NCBI RefSeq assembly: GCF_900119485.1
Contig: NZ_FPJZ01000001.1
Span: 223,099-287,098 of the forward strand
DNA from: Thermoactinomyces sp. DSM 45891
GTDB lineage: Bacteria; Bacillota; Bacilli; Thermoactinomycetales; Thermoactinomycetaceae
DNA: 64,000 nt
Direction of reading: 5' to 3'
The notes beneath the pieces are model-generated. The model made no database searches. It saw nothing but the letters and a program-made list of their open reading frames with translations, and was not told the origin of the DNA. Below, piece after piece: positions 18,948 through 27,561 of this stretch (its first letter is position 1; every line of letters begins with the position of its first letter). A program made the position numbers and the translations under genes.

Positions 18948-19877
18948 CTAACGTCTCTTCTTCCACGGCGCACCAGCCAACATACACAAATAACTGATCG
19001 CAGTAAAATAAATCGTAATAATCGTAGTATGAAGTAATGCCGCCATCAGTACTCCGCCTGTTTTAACCGTGATAATCCCAGCGATAGCTTGCAAGGTAAT
19101 GAGTATCATCGCAATCCAACTGCCACGCACAAAATCCCGATTATCGCGATACTTCCGAAGAACAACGACTAACAGCCACAAAGTTAGCAAAAACAGCAGA
19201 ATCCCTGCATAGCGATGGAGCATATGAATCTCCGCAGTGGAGCCAAATCCAGGGAATTTCGTCACTCCACAACTAGGAAAATCATAGCCACATCCCATCG
19301 TTGCCTCCATATGACGAACGAGCGCTCCACTGTATACGGCTATGTATGTGTACGTCGCCAATCCCCATACACTCCAACCAAACCCACGACTTAAAGGTGT
19401 ACCGGAACATTTATCTGGCTTTCCGTCACGGAGTCTATAAAGTTGAATAACTAGCAACATCACGCTTGCAAACGAAATAAGAGAAAAACCAAAATGAAGT
19501 GCCAACATAAATTTTTTGATAAAAGGACCTTCAAACATAACAGTTAAAGCTCCTAAACCACCTTGTAACAAAACAAAAAATACACTCATCGCTCCAAATA
19601 GCTTCACGCGAAAGTTATCACGGTAAACCATCCATGACCAAATCGTAAGCGCAAGAATTAACATCCCCGCCCCTGACGAAATAATTCGATGACTATACTC
19701 GATAATGGACTCCAGAGGCATCGATTCTGGGATCAACTCTCCCTTACAGATCGGCCATGAGTTTCCGCATCCTTTACCTGAACCCGTCTTGGTTACAATA
19801 GCACCCATCAGTAACATGAAATACGAAACAAGTGCTGTGATGATAGATAAAAAGCGCAATGTAGCATGCTTTTTCAT
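18948..19877 (-). CDS. ctaA: Heme A synthase CtaA (COX15 family)
   Basis: 309 residues with eight predicted membrane segments. Conserved heme-ligand histidines lie in EYSHRIISSG, ALHFGFS, MLHRYAG and LLHTTI. Two cysteine pairs, CGNSWPIC and CGYDFPSC, are typical of Gram-positive CtaA. The enzyme oxidises heme O to heme A for aa3-type terminal oxidases. No ctaB or other oxidase assembly gene is adjacent. In B. subtilis ctaA is activated by ResD; the resD gene here is 14 kb away. Confidence 0.95.
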   Translation of the reverse strand: MKKHATLRFLSIITALVSYFMLLMGAIVTKTGSGKGCGNSWPICKGELIPESMPLESIIEYSHRIISSGAGMLILALTIWSWMVYRDNFRVKLFGAMSVFFVLLQGGLGALTVMFEGPFIKKFMLALHFGFSLISFASVMLLVIQLYRLRDGKPDKCSGTPLSRGFGWSVWGLATYTYIAVYSGALVRHMEATMGCGYDFPSCGVTKFPGFGSTAEIHMLHRYAGILLFLLTLWLLVVVLRKYRDNRDFVRGSWIAMILITLQAIAGIITVKTGGVLMAALLHTTIITIYFTAISYLCMLAGAPWKKRR

Positions 19878-19982
19878 GTGAATCCCCTCTTCAAGGCATA
19901 TATGTGAAATTCATCACTAATTGTAACACAAGAGTCAGGATTAGGCTTTATAGACACAAAGTAGACACAAAATCAACCCCAT

Positions 19983-20612
19983 TCATTGGAGACTTCCTTC
20001 TCCTTTGTTGGACTCTCTTTGAATGGAATCTGTTCCAGTATTCTTTTGATAGATATCTAATAATAACTTAATTGCCTTTGTAGTAACAGGAGCTCCTATT
20101 TTATAATAATCATATCTGCGCATCTTCCCGACATCACCGATCCCTATGATGATCGGAATCTGAATATCATTTAAAATTTCCACTGTGTCACCGTAGATTC
20201 GAAGTTCTTCGTTATATTGAGGTTTTCCATATTTATCAACCGGGTGACTAATGACGTTCCCATGACAATCTAGAGCCATATGAACAAGAGTCCCTCTGCT
20301 CTTTATACAGTTTGAAGCAACGGCAATTGCACCGATTACCTTGATGCTTTCATGATTTGCTACATATCGTAATGCCCTCTCTCCAAATCCCTCCTTTGCA
20401 TTTCCACAGTCATCAAACATAACGATTACTGGGTCATATTTCGCACGATGGATAAGTTTCACAAGCTCAGGGCCTGACAGATGGGTCGGATTACCCGCAG
20501 AGAGGGAGATCACACGACCGTGAATTCGTTTGGCTACTTGTTCCAATGCTTCTTGAGCAACCTGATCTCCATCCGTCACGACAATCACTTTTCTTCTTTG
20601 ACGACAATCCAT
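19983..20612 (-). CDS. spoVAEA: Stage V sporulation protein AE, soluble subunit (SpoVAEa)
   Basis: 209 residues, soluble. RKVIVVTDGDQVAQEALEQV at the start, VIVMFDDCGNAKEGFGERAL and GIGDVGKMRRYDYYKIGAPV identify SpoVAEa. In B. subtilis it belongs to the SpoVA system for dipicolinic acid movement through the spore inner membrane. It follows spoVAEb after 6 bases and ends the operon; spoVAF is absent. Confidence 0.92.
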   Translation of the reverse strand: MDCRQRRKVIVVTDGDQVAQEALEQVAKRIHGRVISLSAGNPTHLSGPELVKLIHRAKYDPVIVMFDDCGNAKEGFGERALRYVANHESIKVIGAIAVASNCIKSRGTLVHMALDCHGNVISHPVDKYGKPQYNEELRIYGDTVEILNDIQIPIIIGIGDVGKMRRYDYYKIGAPVTTKAIKLLLDIYQKNTGTDSIQRESNKGEGSLQ

Positions 20613-20618
20613 CTTCCA

Positions 20619-20972
20619 TTACCCTTTCGGTTTAAAAATAAGGGCAGTTAAGCAAGCGAATACGATGGCCGCCGTAATACCTGCACTCGTGATCGAAAAC
20701 ATGCCTGATAATAAGCCTGCAACTCCATTTTCTTGCATATGTTTGACCGTACCATGAACAAGTGCATTTCCAAAGCTGGTAATAGGTACCGTTGCGCCTG
20801 CTCCTGCAAATTTTATAAGTGGTTCGTACAGGCCAATTCCGTCTAATACAGCTCCCATCACCACTAACAATGTCATTACATGTGCTTGAGTAAGTGGGGT
20901 TAAATCGATTAATAGTTGTCCAATTACGCAAATCAAGCCACCTACCACAAAAGCAGTCAGAAACGTCCCCAC
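20619..20972 (-). CDS. spoVAEB: Stage V sporulation protein AE, membrane subunit (SpoVAEb)
   Basis: 117 residues and almost wholly membrane-embedded. Conserved stretches are FVVGGLICVIGQLLIDLT, GLYEPLIKFAGAGATVPITS and GMFSITSAGITAAIVFACLT. The length matches SpoVAEb, not the longer SpoVAC to which it is related. It is a conserved component of the dipicolinate channel. It starts 18 bases after spoVAB, where B. subtilis has spoVAC and spoVAD in between. Confidence 0.92.
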   Translation of the reverse strand: MGTFLTAFVVGGLICVIGQLLIDLTPLTQAHVMTLLVVMGAVLDGIGLYEPLIKFAGAGATVPITSFGNALVHGTVKHMQENGVAGLLSGMFSITSAGITAAIVFACLTALIFKPKG

Positions 20973-20990
20973 TTGATTTCATCCTTTCTA

Positions 20991-21422
20991 TTACCAGATT
21001 TTAAAATAGGTCCACTGTAACAGAGAACCGATTACCTTGCCTAGCGACATGGCCATCAAGAACATCAACAGAGATTCCTTCATTCCCATACGCTTCACTA
21101 GGATCGGGAATACATTTAATGCTTCAGTCAGTGCCGCTGCTAACATCCCAACAAAAATCCCCATGAAGACCCCTAGTGGCAGGATGATCCACATCGGAAT
21201 GCCGAGCGTCATGTTTCGTAAATCAAGCCATGTAAAGACTAATGTGCCGGTTATGATAGCCCCTTCATACCAGTGGATCGAAGACTTCGAACGAGTAAGA
21301 TGGGTAAGACGAGGCACGATATCTAACACAGCAATAAAAGCAACAAATCCACTTCCTACTGCAAAGCCACCCGCCAAACCGAAAAAGACAAGAATCAGAC
21401 TATCGAGGAAATGTTGAATCAT
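20991..21422 (-). CDS. spoVAB: Stage V sporulation protein AB
   Basis: 143 residues, polytopic, with FGLAGGFAVGSGFVAFIAVL and GVFMGIFVGMLAAALTEALN, typical of SpoVAB. ATG at 21422 follows AAGGAGA; a longer frame to 21464 lies inside spoVAA. The 5' end overlaps spoVAA by 23 bases, so the genes are coupled. Confidence 0.92.
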   Translation of the reverse strand: MIQHFLDSLILVFFGLAGGFAVGSGFVAFIAVLDIVPRLTHLTRSKSSIHWYEGAIITGTLVFTWLDLRNMTLGIPMWIILPLGVFMGIFVGMLAAALTEALNVFPILVKRMGMKESLLMFLMAMSLGKVIGSLLQWTYFKIW

Positions 21423-22029
21423 TCGAGTCTCCTTCTGTAGTAACTTTCTCATGTTCAATGACATACTGATCGATCGTCTCTTGGTATAGATACATCTCTA
21501 ATTCCATCGGGCTTGGCTCTTCATTAAAGCGGCGTTTAAATACATGATTGAAGAAGAGAATCATTCCTACTCCAATTCCAAGTGAGTAAGGAATCTGCAA
21601 CCATAAAGAGCCATCTACCTGATCACCCGTGACTAGAAAATAAATCCGATCATGTACCTTCTTCATACTGACATCTGTATGGAAGTTCATAATGGCTAAT
21701 CCAGAGCCTGTAAATAGAAAAATCCACGTTAAAAAAACGAACAATTTCTTACGTAGGCGCGGCTCTGGAGAACGCTCGATGATGGAATGAACGGGCCCTA
21801 GCATCTGAATCTGGAGATGCGGAAATGCATGTTTCACAGCGCGTAGCACATGAATCGCTTCAATCACGGCATAAGTGCCGTATTTGGGAGTAAGCTGGAT
21901 AATCGGCATATGCTGTAGTTCCATTTGATCCTGATCCGCTACGATCTCTGCTATATCCTGCAACAAAATCCGTTGCTCCATCTGTGCTTTTATTTTTTTC
22001 TTCAACTTGATATAAACGATTGATGCCAC
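21400..22029 (-). CDS. spoVAA: Stage V sporulation protein AA
   Basis: 209 residues. An N-terminal soluble domain (VYIKLKKKIKAQMEQRILLQ, LTPKYGTYAVIEAIHVLRAV) precedes two membrane segments (LFVFLTWIFLFTGSGLAIMN; SLGIGVGMILFFNHVF). This matches SpoVAA, the first gene of the spoVA operon and expressed in the forespore. The start codon at 22029 encodes MASIVYIK. Confidence 0.9.
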   Translation of the reverse strand: MASIVYIKLKKKIKAQMEQRILLQDIAEIVADQDQMELQHMPIIQLTPKYGTYAVIEAIHVLRAVKHAFPHLQIQMLGPVHSIIERSPEPRLRKKLFVFLTWIFLFTGSGLAIMNFHTDVSMKKVHDRIYFLVTGDQVDGSLWLQIPYSLGIGVGMILFFNHVFKRRFNEEPSPMELEMYLYQETIDQYVIEHEKVTTEGDSNDSTFPR

Positions 22030-22063
22030 AAGTGTGCGACTCCTTTCACATTGTGGTTAGAAG

Positions 22064-22070
22064 TAGTATG
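22064..22070 (-). promoter_or_regulatory. Possible sigma-G-type -10 element of spoVA
   Basis: On the minus strand CATACTA is a perfect match to the sigma-G -10 consensus, 34 bases before spoVAA and after the deacetylase terminator. A convincing -35 at the right distance is not seen, so this is tentative. Confidence 0.35.
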
Positions 22071-22102
22071 TGCAAAAAAATAAATTTCAGTGAAAATCAC
22101 AA

Positions 22103-22145
22103 TAAATAAAGCTCTTACTTTGTGTATCACTTCCAAAGTAAGAGC
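22103..22145 (-). terminator. Terminator after the polysaccharide deacetylase gene
   Basis: Perfect 12-bp arms GCTCTTACTTTG (22111-22122) and CAAAGTAAGAGC (22134-22145), followed by TTTATTTA on the minus strand. It isolates spoVA from the upstream unit. Confidence 0.8.
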
Positions 22146-22161
22146 CTTTTATATACAAAAC

Positions 22162-22884
22162 TTAAATCCCTTTAGGAGTACGAAACATTTGGGAGATAGT
22201 AACCAATCGAGTTCCATTTGACTTTAATATAGGAATAAGTTGCTCTAGAGCTTCAACTGAACCTTGTAGTTTCATTGGATACATAGAGTGTTGTAAGATA
22301 ATGGCTCCCGGTGTAGTAGAATCCAAAGCTCTCGACAACACTTCTTCTTTGCTTAATCCTTTCCAATCTAATGTATCCACATTCCATTGAGTGACTAGGT
22401 ATTTTTTGTCGCTCGCCCATTTTACTTGTTTCTCACTAAGTGACCCATAAGGTGGTCGAAACGCCTTTGGTGCATATCCGACTAGATTGCGTATGAGTCT
22501 CCCCGTTTTTTCAATTTGTTCATGATATTCTTTATCGGGTAGTTTTTTCAAATTCGCATGATCATAGCTATGATTCCCGATTTGATGGCCTTCTTGTGCA
22601 ATCCGTCTAACTACTTGCGGATATTTTTCTACATTATTCCCTACCAAAAAGAAGGTTGCTTTAGCTTGATGTTTTTTTAGAATATCCAATACCTTTGGAG
22701 TATAAACCTCGTCTGGACCATCATCAAATGTAAGCGCAATCTCATTTCTATTATAGGGACCACTATACACGTAAGAATATTTTTCCACCCAGGAAAACGG
22801 CTGTTCTTTTTGTGATATATGTGAGGGAGAGTCGATTCTCCTCCAAGGATAAATGACATCCTTAACAAATCCCAACCGATGCAA
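22162..22884 (-). CDS. Polysaccharide deacetylase (carbohydrate esterase family 4)
   Basis: 240 residues. The NodB domain covers residues 45-235: ALTFDDGPDE (catalytic Asp and metal Asp), GNHSYDHANL (metal His pair), FRPPYGS and WNVDTLDW. Such enzymes remove acetyl groups from peptidoglycan or chitin-like polymers. The start is TTG, 9 bases after AAAGGATG. No signal peptide is seen, unusual for this family, so the true start or a secretion route is uncertain. It sits between sigF and spoVAA, which are adjacent in B. subtilis; a spore-wall role is a reasonable guess. Confidence 0.88.
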   Translation of the reverse strand: MHRLGFVKDVIYPWRRIDSPSHISQKEQPFSWVEKYSYVYSGPYNRNEIALTFDDGPDEVYTPKVLDILKKHQAKATFFLVGNNVEKYPQVVRRIAQEGHQIGNHSYDHANLKKLPDKEYHEQIEKTGRLIRNLVGYAPKAFRPPYGSLSEKQVKWASDKKYLVTQWNVDTLDWKGLSKEEVLSRALDSTTPGAIILQHSMYPMKLQGSVEALEQLIPILKSNGTRLVTISQMFRTPKGI

Positions 22885-22907
22885 TCAGAACACATCCTTT
22901 CAAAAGT

Positions 22908-22924
22908 AAAGGTATATTACCTTT
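22908..22924. promoter_or_regulatory. Perfect palindrome upstream of the deacetylase gene
   Basis: AAAGGTA-TAT-TACCTTT lies 24 bases before the TTG start. It is operator-like and too T-poor on its flank to be a terminator. Its arms are identical to those of the palindrome at 49220-49234. Confidence 0.4.
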
Positions 22925-22970
22925 ATGAGCAAAATGCGGATTTGCTCTAGTTAAAAGCCTAAATTAAGAT

Positions 22971-22998
22971 AGGAGCATCCTAAATGTAGGATGCTCCT
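22971..22998 (-). terminator. Inverted repeat after sigF, possible terminator
   Basis: Perfect 11-bp arms AGGAGCATCCT and AGGATGCTCCT with a 6-base loop, 10 bases after the sigF stop. The following minus-strand sequence is only moderately T-rich (ATCTTAATTT), so termination may be partial. Confidence 0.5.
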
Positions 22999-23007
22999 TA
23001 AAACAGA

Positions 23008-23769
23008 CTAATTAATTTGAGATAAATCTTCTTTCATCCGGGCGATGATTTTTTTCTCCAGCCTGGAAACTTGAACCTGAGATATACCAAGCCTCTCAGC
23101 CACTTCCGACTGTGTTTGATCCTTAAAATACCGCAGATAAACGATTAACTGCTCTCGTTCTGATAGACGATCAATCGCATCATGCAACACTAGCTTATCA
23201 AACCAAGATTTTTCGCTATCATCCGCAATTTGATCCATTAGCGTAATCGGATCACCATCGTTTTCATATACCGTCTCATGAATGGAAGTAGGGGCACGGT
23301 TTGCTTCTTGTGCGAAAACGATCTCCTCCGGCTCAATTCCAATCTCTTTCGCAATCTCATGTAGTGTGGGGAGTCGATTTAGACGTTTCGATAGCTCATC
23401 CTTCGTTTTTCGTACTTTATTGGCCAATTCCTTCAAACTACGACTTACTTTTACCATCCCGTCATCTCGAAGGAATCGTTGAATCTCTCCGATAATCATC
23501 GGGACGGCATAGGTAGAAAACTTCACATCATAACTGAGATCAAATTTATCTACTGCTTTTAGTAAACCAATGCTTCCTATTTGAAACAAGTCCTCTGCTT
23601 CATAACCTCGATTTAAGAAACGTTGCACAACGGACCAAACTAAGCGAATATTATGACTCACTAAGCGATCTCGAGCCAACAGATCTCCTTGCTGGCTGAG
23701 TAAAATGAGCTCTTTGACTTCGGCATCCGACAAATGATTATGACGTTCTTTACGCACTTCCGCATCCAT
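23008..23769 (-). CDS. sigF: RNA polymerase sigma factor SigF (forespore)
   Basis: 253 residues of the SigB/SigF/SigG group. Region 2 includes GYEAEDLFQIGSIGLLKAVD and FDLSYDVKFSTYAVPMIIGE. The region 4 helix-turn-helix is QSEVAERLGISQVQVSRLEK. It directs the first forespore-specific transcription. It follows spoIIAB after 10 bases in the canonical spoIIA operon, which makes sigF rather than sigG the assignment. Confidence 0.96.
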   Translation of the reverse strand: MDAEVRKERHNHLSDAEVKELILLSQQGDLLARDRLVSHNIRLVWSVVQRFLNRGYEAEDLFQIGSIGLLKAVDKFDLSYDVKFSTYAVPMIIGEIQRFLRDDGMVKVSRSLKELANKVRKTKDELSKRLNRLPTLHEIAKEIGIEPEEIVFAQEANRAPTSIHETVYENDGDPITLMDQIADDSEKSWFDKLVLHDAIDRLSEREQLIVYLRYFKDQTQSEVAERLGISQVQVSRLEKKIIARMKEDLSQIN

Positions 23770-23779
23770 ATTGCTTCCC

Positions 23780-24241
23780 TCAATTCACTAACGATTGCTG
23801 AGATTGCGGAGTAAGCTGCTTGACTAGTTGAATGGTCGTACCTTCTCCTAGTTTGGAGTGAATCATCACCTCATCCATGAAATTCTCCATGATCGTAAAA
23901 CCCATACCCGATCGCTCCAATTCGGGTTTTGATGTATAGAGAGGTTGCCGTGCTTCCGCTACATCTTCGATTCCTAAACCATAATCTGTAATTTGCACAC
24001 AAATCTTCGTACCTTCAATCTCGGTGCGAATTAAGATTACACCTTCTGGATTTTCCTCATATCCATGAATGACCGAGTTTGTAACGGCTTCACTCACGAC
24101 TGTTTTGATATCTGTCAAATCCTCAACAGTAGGATCTAACTGCGATAAAAAAGCGGCAACAGCCACACGGGCAAATGATTCATTCTCCGATCGAGCATTA
24201 AAACATAGTTCCATAAAGTTTGTATGTACTGGTTTGATCAT
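23780..24241 (-). CDS. spoIIAB: Anti-sigma F factor and serine kinase SpoIIAB
   Basis: 153 residues of the GHKL ATPase fold. [20 protein letters not shown] is the N box, [11 protein letters not shown] and [17 protein letters not shown] the G boxes. It binds SigF and phosphorylates SpoIIAA. ATG at 24241 overlaps the spoIIAA stop as ATGA and has GGGGTGG upstream; a start at 24256 is less likely. Confidence 0.96.
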   Translation of the reverse strand: MIKPVHTNFMELCFNARSENESFARVAVAAFLSQLDPTVEDLTDIKTVVSEAVTNSVIHGYEENPEGVILIRTEIEGTKICVQITDYGLGIEDVAEARQPLYTSKPELERSGMGFTIMENFMDEVMIHSKLGEGTTIQLVKQLTPQSQQSLVN

Positions 24242-24591
24242 GACGCCACCCCACATGCGGAAACTGCACTGCTCTCGTCTTGAAACATTTGAAGAATCTT
24301 AAACAATCCTGACATCTCCATGATTCGCTGAATCGGAGGTTGTACTGAGCAGATGGTCATCTTGCCTCCCATTTGCGTCACTCGTTTATAGCGACCGAGG
24401 ATTACTCCTAAACCAGAGCTATCCATAAATTCGAGTTTCTCCAGATTTAATACAAGATGAGTGACCCATTCGTGATTTAGCTCTTCTTCAATCACTTTAC
24501 GAACATGAGCAGCCGTATGATGATCTAATTCTCCATCGAGACGAGCGACTAACACATTCTTTGACCGTTTTACGTCTAAATGTAAAGCCAA
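24238..24591 (-). CDS. spoIIAA: Anti-anti-sigma factor SpoIIAA
   Basis: 117 residues of the STAS fold. [20 protein letters not shown] contains the conserved Ser of the DSSG motif that SpoIIAB phosphorylates and SpoIIE dephosphorylates. It starts with TTG after AAGGAGGGG. First gene of spoIIAA-spoIIAB-sigF. Confidence 0.96.
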   Translation of the reverse strand: MALHLDVKRSKNVLVARLDGELDHHTAAHVRKVIEEELNHEWVTHLVLNLEKLEFMDSSGLGVILGRYKRVTQMGGKMTICSVQPPIQRIMEMSGLFKILQMFQDESSAVSACGVAS

Positions 24592-24640
24592 CTGAACCCC
24601 TCCTTCTCATTCAGGTGCTTCTCTTCTGTATGATGTTTTC

Positions 24641-24661
24641 TTCAAATAATTCCCATATCCT
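24641..24661 (-). promoter_or_regulatory. Candidate sigma-H promoter of spoIIA
   Basis: On the minus strand AGGATAT (24661-24655) is followed 11 bases later by GAAGA, resembling the AGGAWWT/GAAT elements of sigma-H promoters. It lies 50-70 bases before spoIIAA and after the dacF terminator. The -10 match is imperfect. Confidence 0.3.
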
Positions 24662-24671
24662 GCTATGAAAC

Positions 24672-24704
24672 CAAAAAAGGAAACTAGCTTTCTAGCCAGC
24701 TTCC
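24672..24704 (-). terminator. Terminator after dacF
   Basis: GGAAGCTGGCTAGAAAGCTAGTTTCC forms a hairpin with G-U pairs on the minus strand and is followed by TTTTTTGG. It suggests dacF and spoIIA are largely separate units here. Confidence 0.75.
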
Positions 24705-24713
24705 TTAAAGAAG

Positions 24714-25874
24714 TTACTTAAAGATGTCCGTAAACACTTTTTGAATCGCATTCCAAAGACTAGCTTCTTGGATATCTCTAGAACTTGTTATCTCCAGATG
24801 AGTTACGACTTTTCCTTCTTTATTTGTAAAATCGATTGTCCCGATTGTCTCTCCTTGCTTAATCGGGGCTTTTAACTCTTTAAAATGAACCACCTTTGTA
24901 TACTGCTTTGGATCTTCGCCCTTCTTCATCAGAATCGACATCGAGTGATGCGCACGAATTAACATCTCTTCAGGGTCGCCTTTATCCACTTCAACTTTGG
25001 CTATGAGGTCCCCTTTTTTATAGAAAGTGTAGTTGGTATACTGACTAAACGCATAGTCCAACATCTTGGAGATTTCCTGGTTTCGCATTTTCGAGTCAGG
25101 TTCACCCAGTACAACAGAAATCACACGGAAGTTATCCCGTTTTGCAGTTGCAGTTAAACAAAAACGTGCCTCAGTGGTAAAACCTGTTTTCAGACCATCT
25201 AACCCTTGGTAAAAACGAACCAGTTTATTCGTATTTACGAGCCAAAATGGCTTCTTCGAATCTTGTCGCAAGTAGTCCTGATACATACTCGTATACTTGG
25301 TAATCTCAGGATGTTTTAATAGTTCCCGAGAGAGCAAAGCAATGTCATAGGCAGAAGAATAGTGATCTGCTACAGGTAAACCATTTGGATTTTGAAACTT
25401 GGTATCCTTTAATCCTAGCTGAACAGCACGTTTGTTCATCATCGCAACAAAGTTATCCTCTGTCCCTCCGATATGCTCAGCTAAAGCAACTGAAGCATCA
25501 TTTGCCGAACCGATAGCAACTCCTTTTAATAAATCATGAACAGTCATGGATTCACCTGGTTCTAAGAAAATCTGAGAACCACCTTTTGACGAGGCATTTT
25601 CTGAAACCGTGACTGAATCCGTCAGCTTCAACTTCTTCTGTTCGATTGATTCCATCACCAGAAGCATCGTCATCACCTTCGTAATACTCGCAGGCGGTAG
25701 TTTTTCATGACTATTCTTCTCATAAATGATCGTTCCTGTATCAGCGTCCATCAATACAGCTGATTTCGCATTAGGTGCTAGATCTAATTCTGCCGCATGT
25801 ATGATAGCTCGTGGTACAAATAAAGAGAGTACAAAGATTGAAAGTAAAACCGAGATACTGATCCGTTTCAGCAT
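24714..25874 (-). CDS. dacF: D-alanyl-D-alanine carboxypeptidase DacF
   Basis: 386 residues with a signal peptide (ISISVLLSIFVLSLFVPRAI), ASITKVMTMLL (SxxK), SANDASV (SxN) and LDGLKTGFTTEA (KTG), and a C-terminal beta domain with a terminal amphipathic helix. Forespore-expressed class A penicillin-binding protein that trims cortex peptides. Its position just upstream of spoIIAA is as in B. subtilis. Confidence 0.93.
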   Translation of the reverse strand: MLKRISISVLLSIFVLSLFVPRAIIHAAELDLAPNAKSAVLMDADTGTIIYEKNSHEKLPPASITKVMTMLLVMESIEQKKLKLTDSVTVSENASSKGGSQIFLEPGESMTVHDLLKGVAIGSANDASVALAEHIGGTEDNFVAMMNKRAVQLGLKDTKFQNPNGLPVADHYSSAYDIALLSRELLKHPEITKYTSMYQDYLRQDSKKPFWLVNTNKLVRFYQGLDGLKTGFTTEARFCLTATAKRDNFRVISVVLGEPDSKMRNQEISKMLDYAFSQYTNYTFYKKGDLIAKVEVDKGDPEEMLIRAHHSMSILMKKGEDPKQYTKVVHFKELKAPIKQGETIGTIDFTNKEGKVVTHLEITSSRDIQEASLWNAIQKVFTDIFK

Positions 25875-25905
25875 CTAGCATTCCTCCTATTGTCCTAATG
25901 AGCAT

Positions 25906-25934
25906 AGTGTCTCTCAGACAAACAGGAAGTATGC
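25906..25934 (-). promoter_or_regulatory. Candidate sigma-F/G promoter of dacF
   Basis: On the minus strand GCATA (25934-25930), 15 bases, then GAGACACTA (25914-25906), similar to the GYATA / GGNNANANT pattern of sigma-F promoters. It is placed about 30 bases before the start codon. In B. subtilis dacF is a sigma-F gene. Confidence 0.4.
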
Positions 25935-25938
25935 GAAA

Positions 25939-26709
25939 TCAGTTAGAGGATGATTCACGAGCACTACAATTTACAGGACAAGTCTTGCAATGCTGAGGTC
26001 GTAGGGAAGTTAAATAGGCCAAGCAACACGTTTTACGGTTATGAGTAAATGATTCTTGCGAAAAAGCGATAAATGGGTTCGTTCCTTTTTGATCAAGAGA
26101 TAAGGTAGGATCAGAAATGAGTGCTTGATAATCTTCTTCAATCTGTCTTTTACATTCTACAGAGGAAGCCTCGCCTCGCATAGTCTGATACATCCATTTG
26201 ATATAGACAAATACATTTTCCCATAGTGTGATTTCTGAAATGTTGACAGAACATCGGATTCCGTTCACCCAGGGTGCAAAATGCTGTTGAAACATCCAGC
26301 GAAATAACTCTGTTCGCTCAGAAGACCGATTCTCTGCATTTACTTCCTGTACTTCAGATAGGTCCATGACAATACTGGGGACCCATAACGAATCTGATTC
26401 AAGAGGGGTTAACAATGACACATTCCAAGTTGAGCCTGTTACTCTCTTTTGATACAGCGAAAATAACGCTAACGGAATCAAGAAAGCGAAACTAATCCTC
26501 TTCACCAACATGGAGCTAGCTACTGATAAGTTAGCTGTTCCGAGAAGGTCTTTGATTTGGCGTAATACTTGTTCTCTTGGCTTCTCTTCAAGTAAATCAC
26601 TCAACGGAAAGCTCCATCCCTGAACTTCATTTTTTAATTCACTCCAAGATCGGGGATCAAGGCGAAATCGGGTTTGTAACAAGTTGAGCTCTTCCATCAT
26701 CATGGACAT
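25939..26709 (-). CDS. FhuF-like ferric siderophore reductase
   Basis: About 256 residues. The C-terminus has RKTCCLAYLTSLRPQHCKTC: a Cys-Cys pair followed by C-x2-C, the [2Fe-2S] binding pattern of FhuF-type reductases that release iron from imported siderophores. The rest is the weakly conserved helical FhuF region. ATG at 26709 is 7 bases after AAGGAGG. It overlaps the end of the ATPase gene, so it is coupled to the transporter. Confidence 0.8.
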   Translation of the reverse strand: MSMMMEELNLLQTRFRLDPRSWSELKNEVQGWSFPLSDLLEEKPREQVLRQIKDLLGTANLSVASSMLVKRISFAFLIPLALFSLYQKRVTGSTWNVSLLTPLESDSLWVPSIVMDLSEVQEVNAENRSSERTELFRWMFQQHFAPWVNGIRCSVNISEITLWENVFVYIKWMYQTMRGEASSVECKRQIEEDYQALISDPTLSLDQKGTNPFIAFSQESFTHNRKTCCLAYLTSLRPQHCKTCPVNCSARESSSN

Positions 26710-27545
26710 GTCCACCCCTCCTTTCTAACAACGTTTCTCCCTTTCCCATGCGGGATTAATAAAGGAGTTCCAAAGATGGGGTCCGAAATAATCTCACAGT
26801 CCATTTGAAATACATCCTGCACCAAGCTAGGCGACATAATATCCTCAGGTGAGCCTTGTGCATAAATTTCTCCACATTTAACTGCAATCAGATGGTCCGC
26901 ATATCGACAGGCTAAATTGAGATCGTGTAGTACCATCAAAATAGTGCGGTTTTCTTGACGATTTAACGTAAATAATAAGTCCAGAATCTCTACTTGATGT
27001 GTTAAATCTAAATAAGTCGTCGGCTCATCTAGCAAGAGGATATCTGGATTCTGCGCGAGGGTCATAGCAATCCAAGCACGTTGCCTCTGTCCACCTGATA
27101 ACGAATCCACATCCTGATCCCGTAATTCATCTAGCCCTGTCGCTTGAAGCGCCTGATTTACAAGCTCTTCATCTTCCGTAGACCACTGACGAAGCATGCT
27201 TTGATAAGGAAATCGTCCTTGTTTCACTAGCTGTACGACCGTTAATCCCTCCGGAGCAACGGGGCCTTGGGGCAGGATCGCTAACTGTTTGGCGATGTCC
27301 TTCGTGGACATCTTTGAAATCGTCTGTCCTTCCAGTAAAATGGTCCCGGCTTTCGGTTTTAGTAGCCGAGCCATAGAGCGTAGCAAAGTTGATTTTCCGC
27401 ATCCATTACAGCCGATTAATACCGTAATCTTCCCCTTTGGAATCTCAACATCTAATCCATCGATAACGACCCGCTCTCCATATGCCAATTTTAATTGACT
27501 TGTCTCTACTGCAATCATTTCGTCAATCATCTCCTTTCCTTTCAT
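26700..27545 (-). CDS. Siderophore ABC transporter ATP-binding protein
   Basis: 281 residues of the FecE/FhuC family. Walker A is GCNGCGKSTLL, signature LSGGQRQRAWIAMTLAQ, Walker B DILLLDEPTTYLDL. It powers import by the two permeases encoded upstream. The start is uncertain: in-frame ATGs at 27545, 27530 and 27518 surround an AAAGGAG site; the true N-terminus may be at the third (protein beginning IAVETSQLKL). Confidence 0.92.
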   Translation of the reverse strand: MKGKEMIDEMIAVETSQLKLAYGERVVIDGLDVEIPKGKITVLIGCNGCGKSTLLRSMARLLKPKAGTILLEGQTISKMSTKDIAKQLAILPQGPVAPEGLTVVQLVKQGRFPYQSMLRQWSTEDEELVNQALQATGLDELRDQDVDSLSGGQRQRAWIAMTLAQNPDILLLDEPTTYLDLTHQVEILDLLFTLNRQENRTILMVLHDLNLACRYADHLIAVKCGEIYAQGSPEDIMSPSLVQDVFQMDCEIISDPIFGTPLLIPHGKGRNVVRKEGWTCP

Positions 27546-27561
27546 GCATGGATCATCACCG

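Noticed and set aside
20619..20982. spoVAC identity for the small SpoVA membrane protein
   Set aside because: Its length (117) and the GLYEPLIKFAGAGATVPITS stretch fit SpoVAEb.
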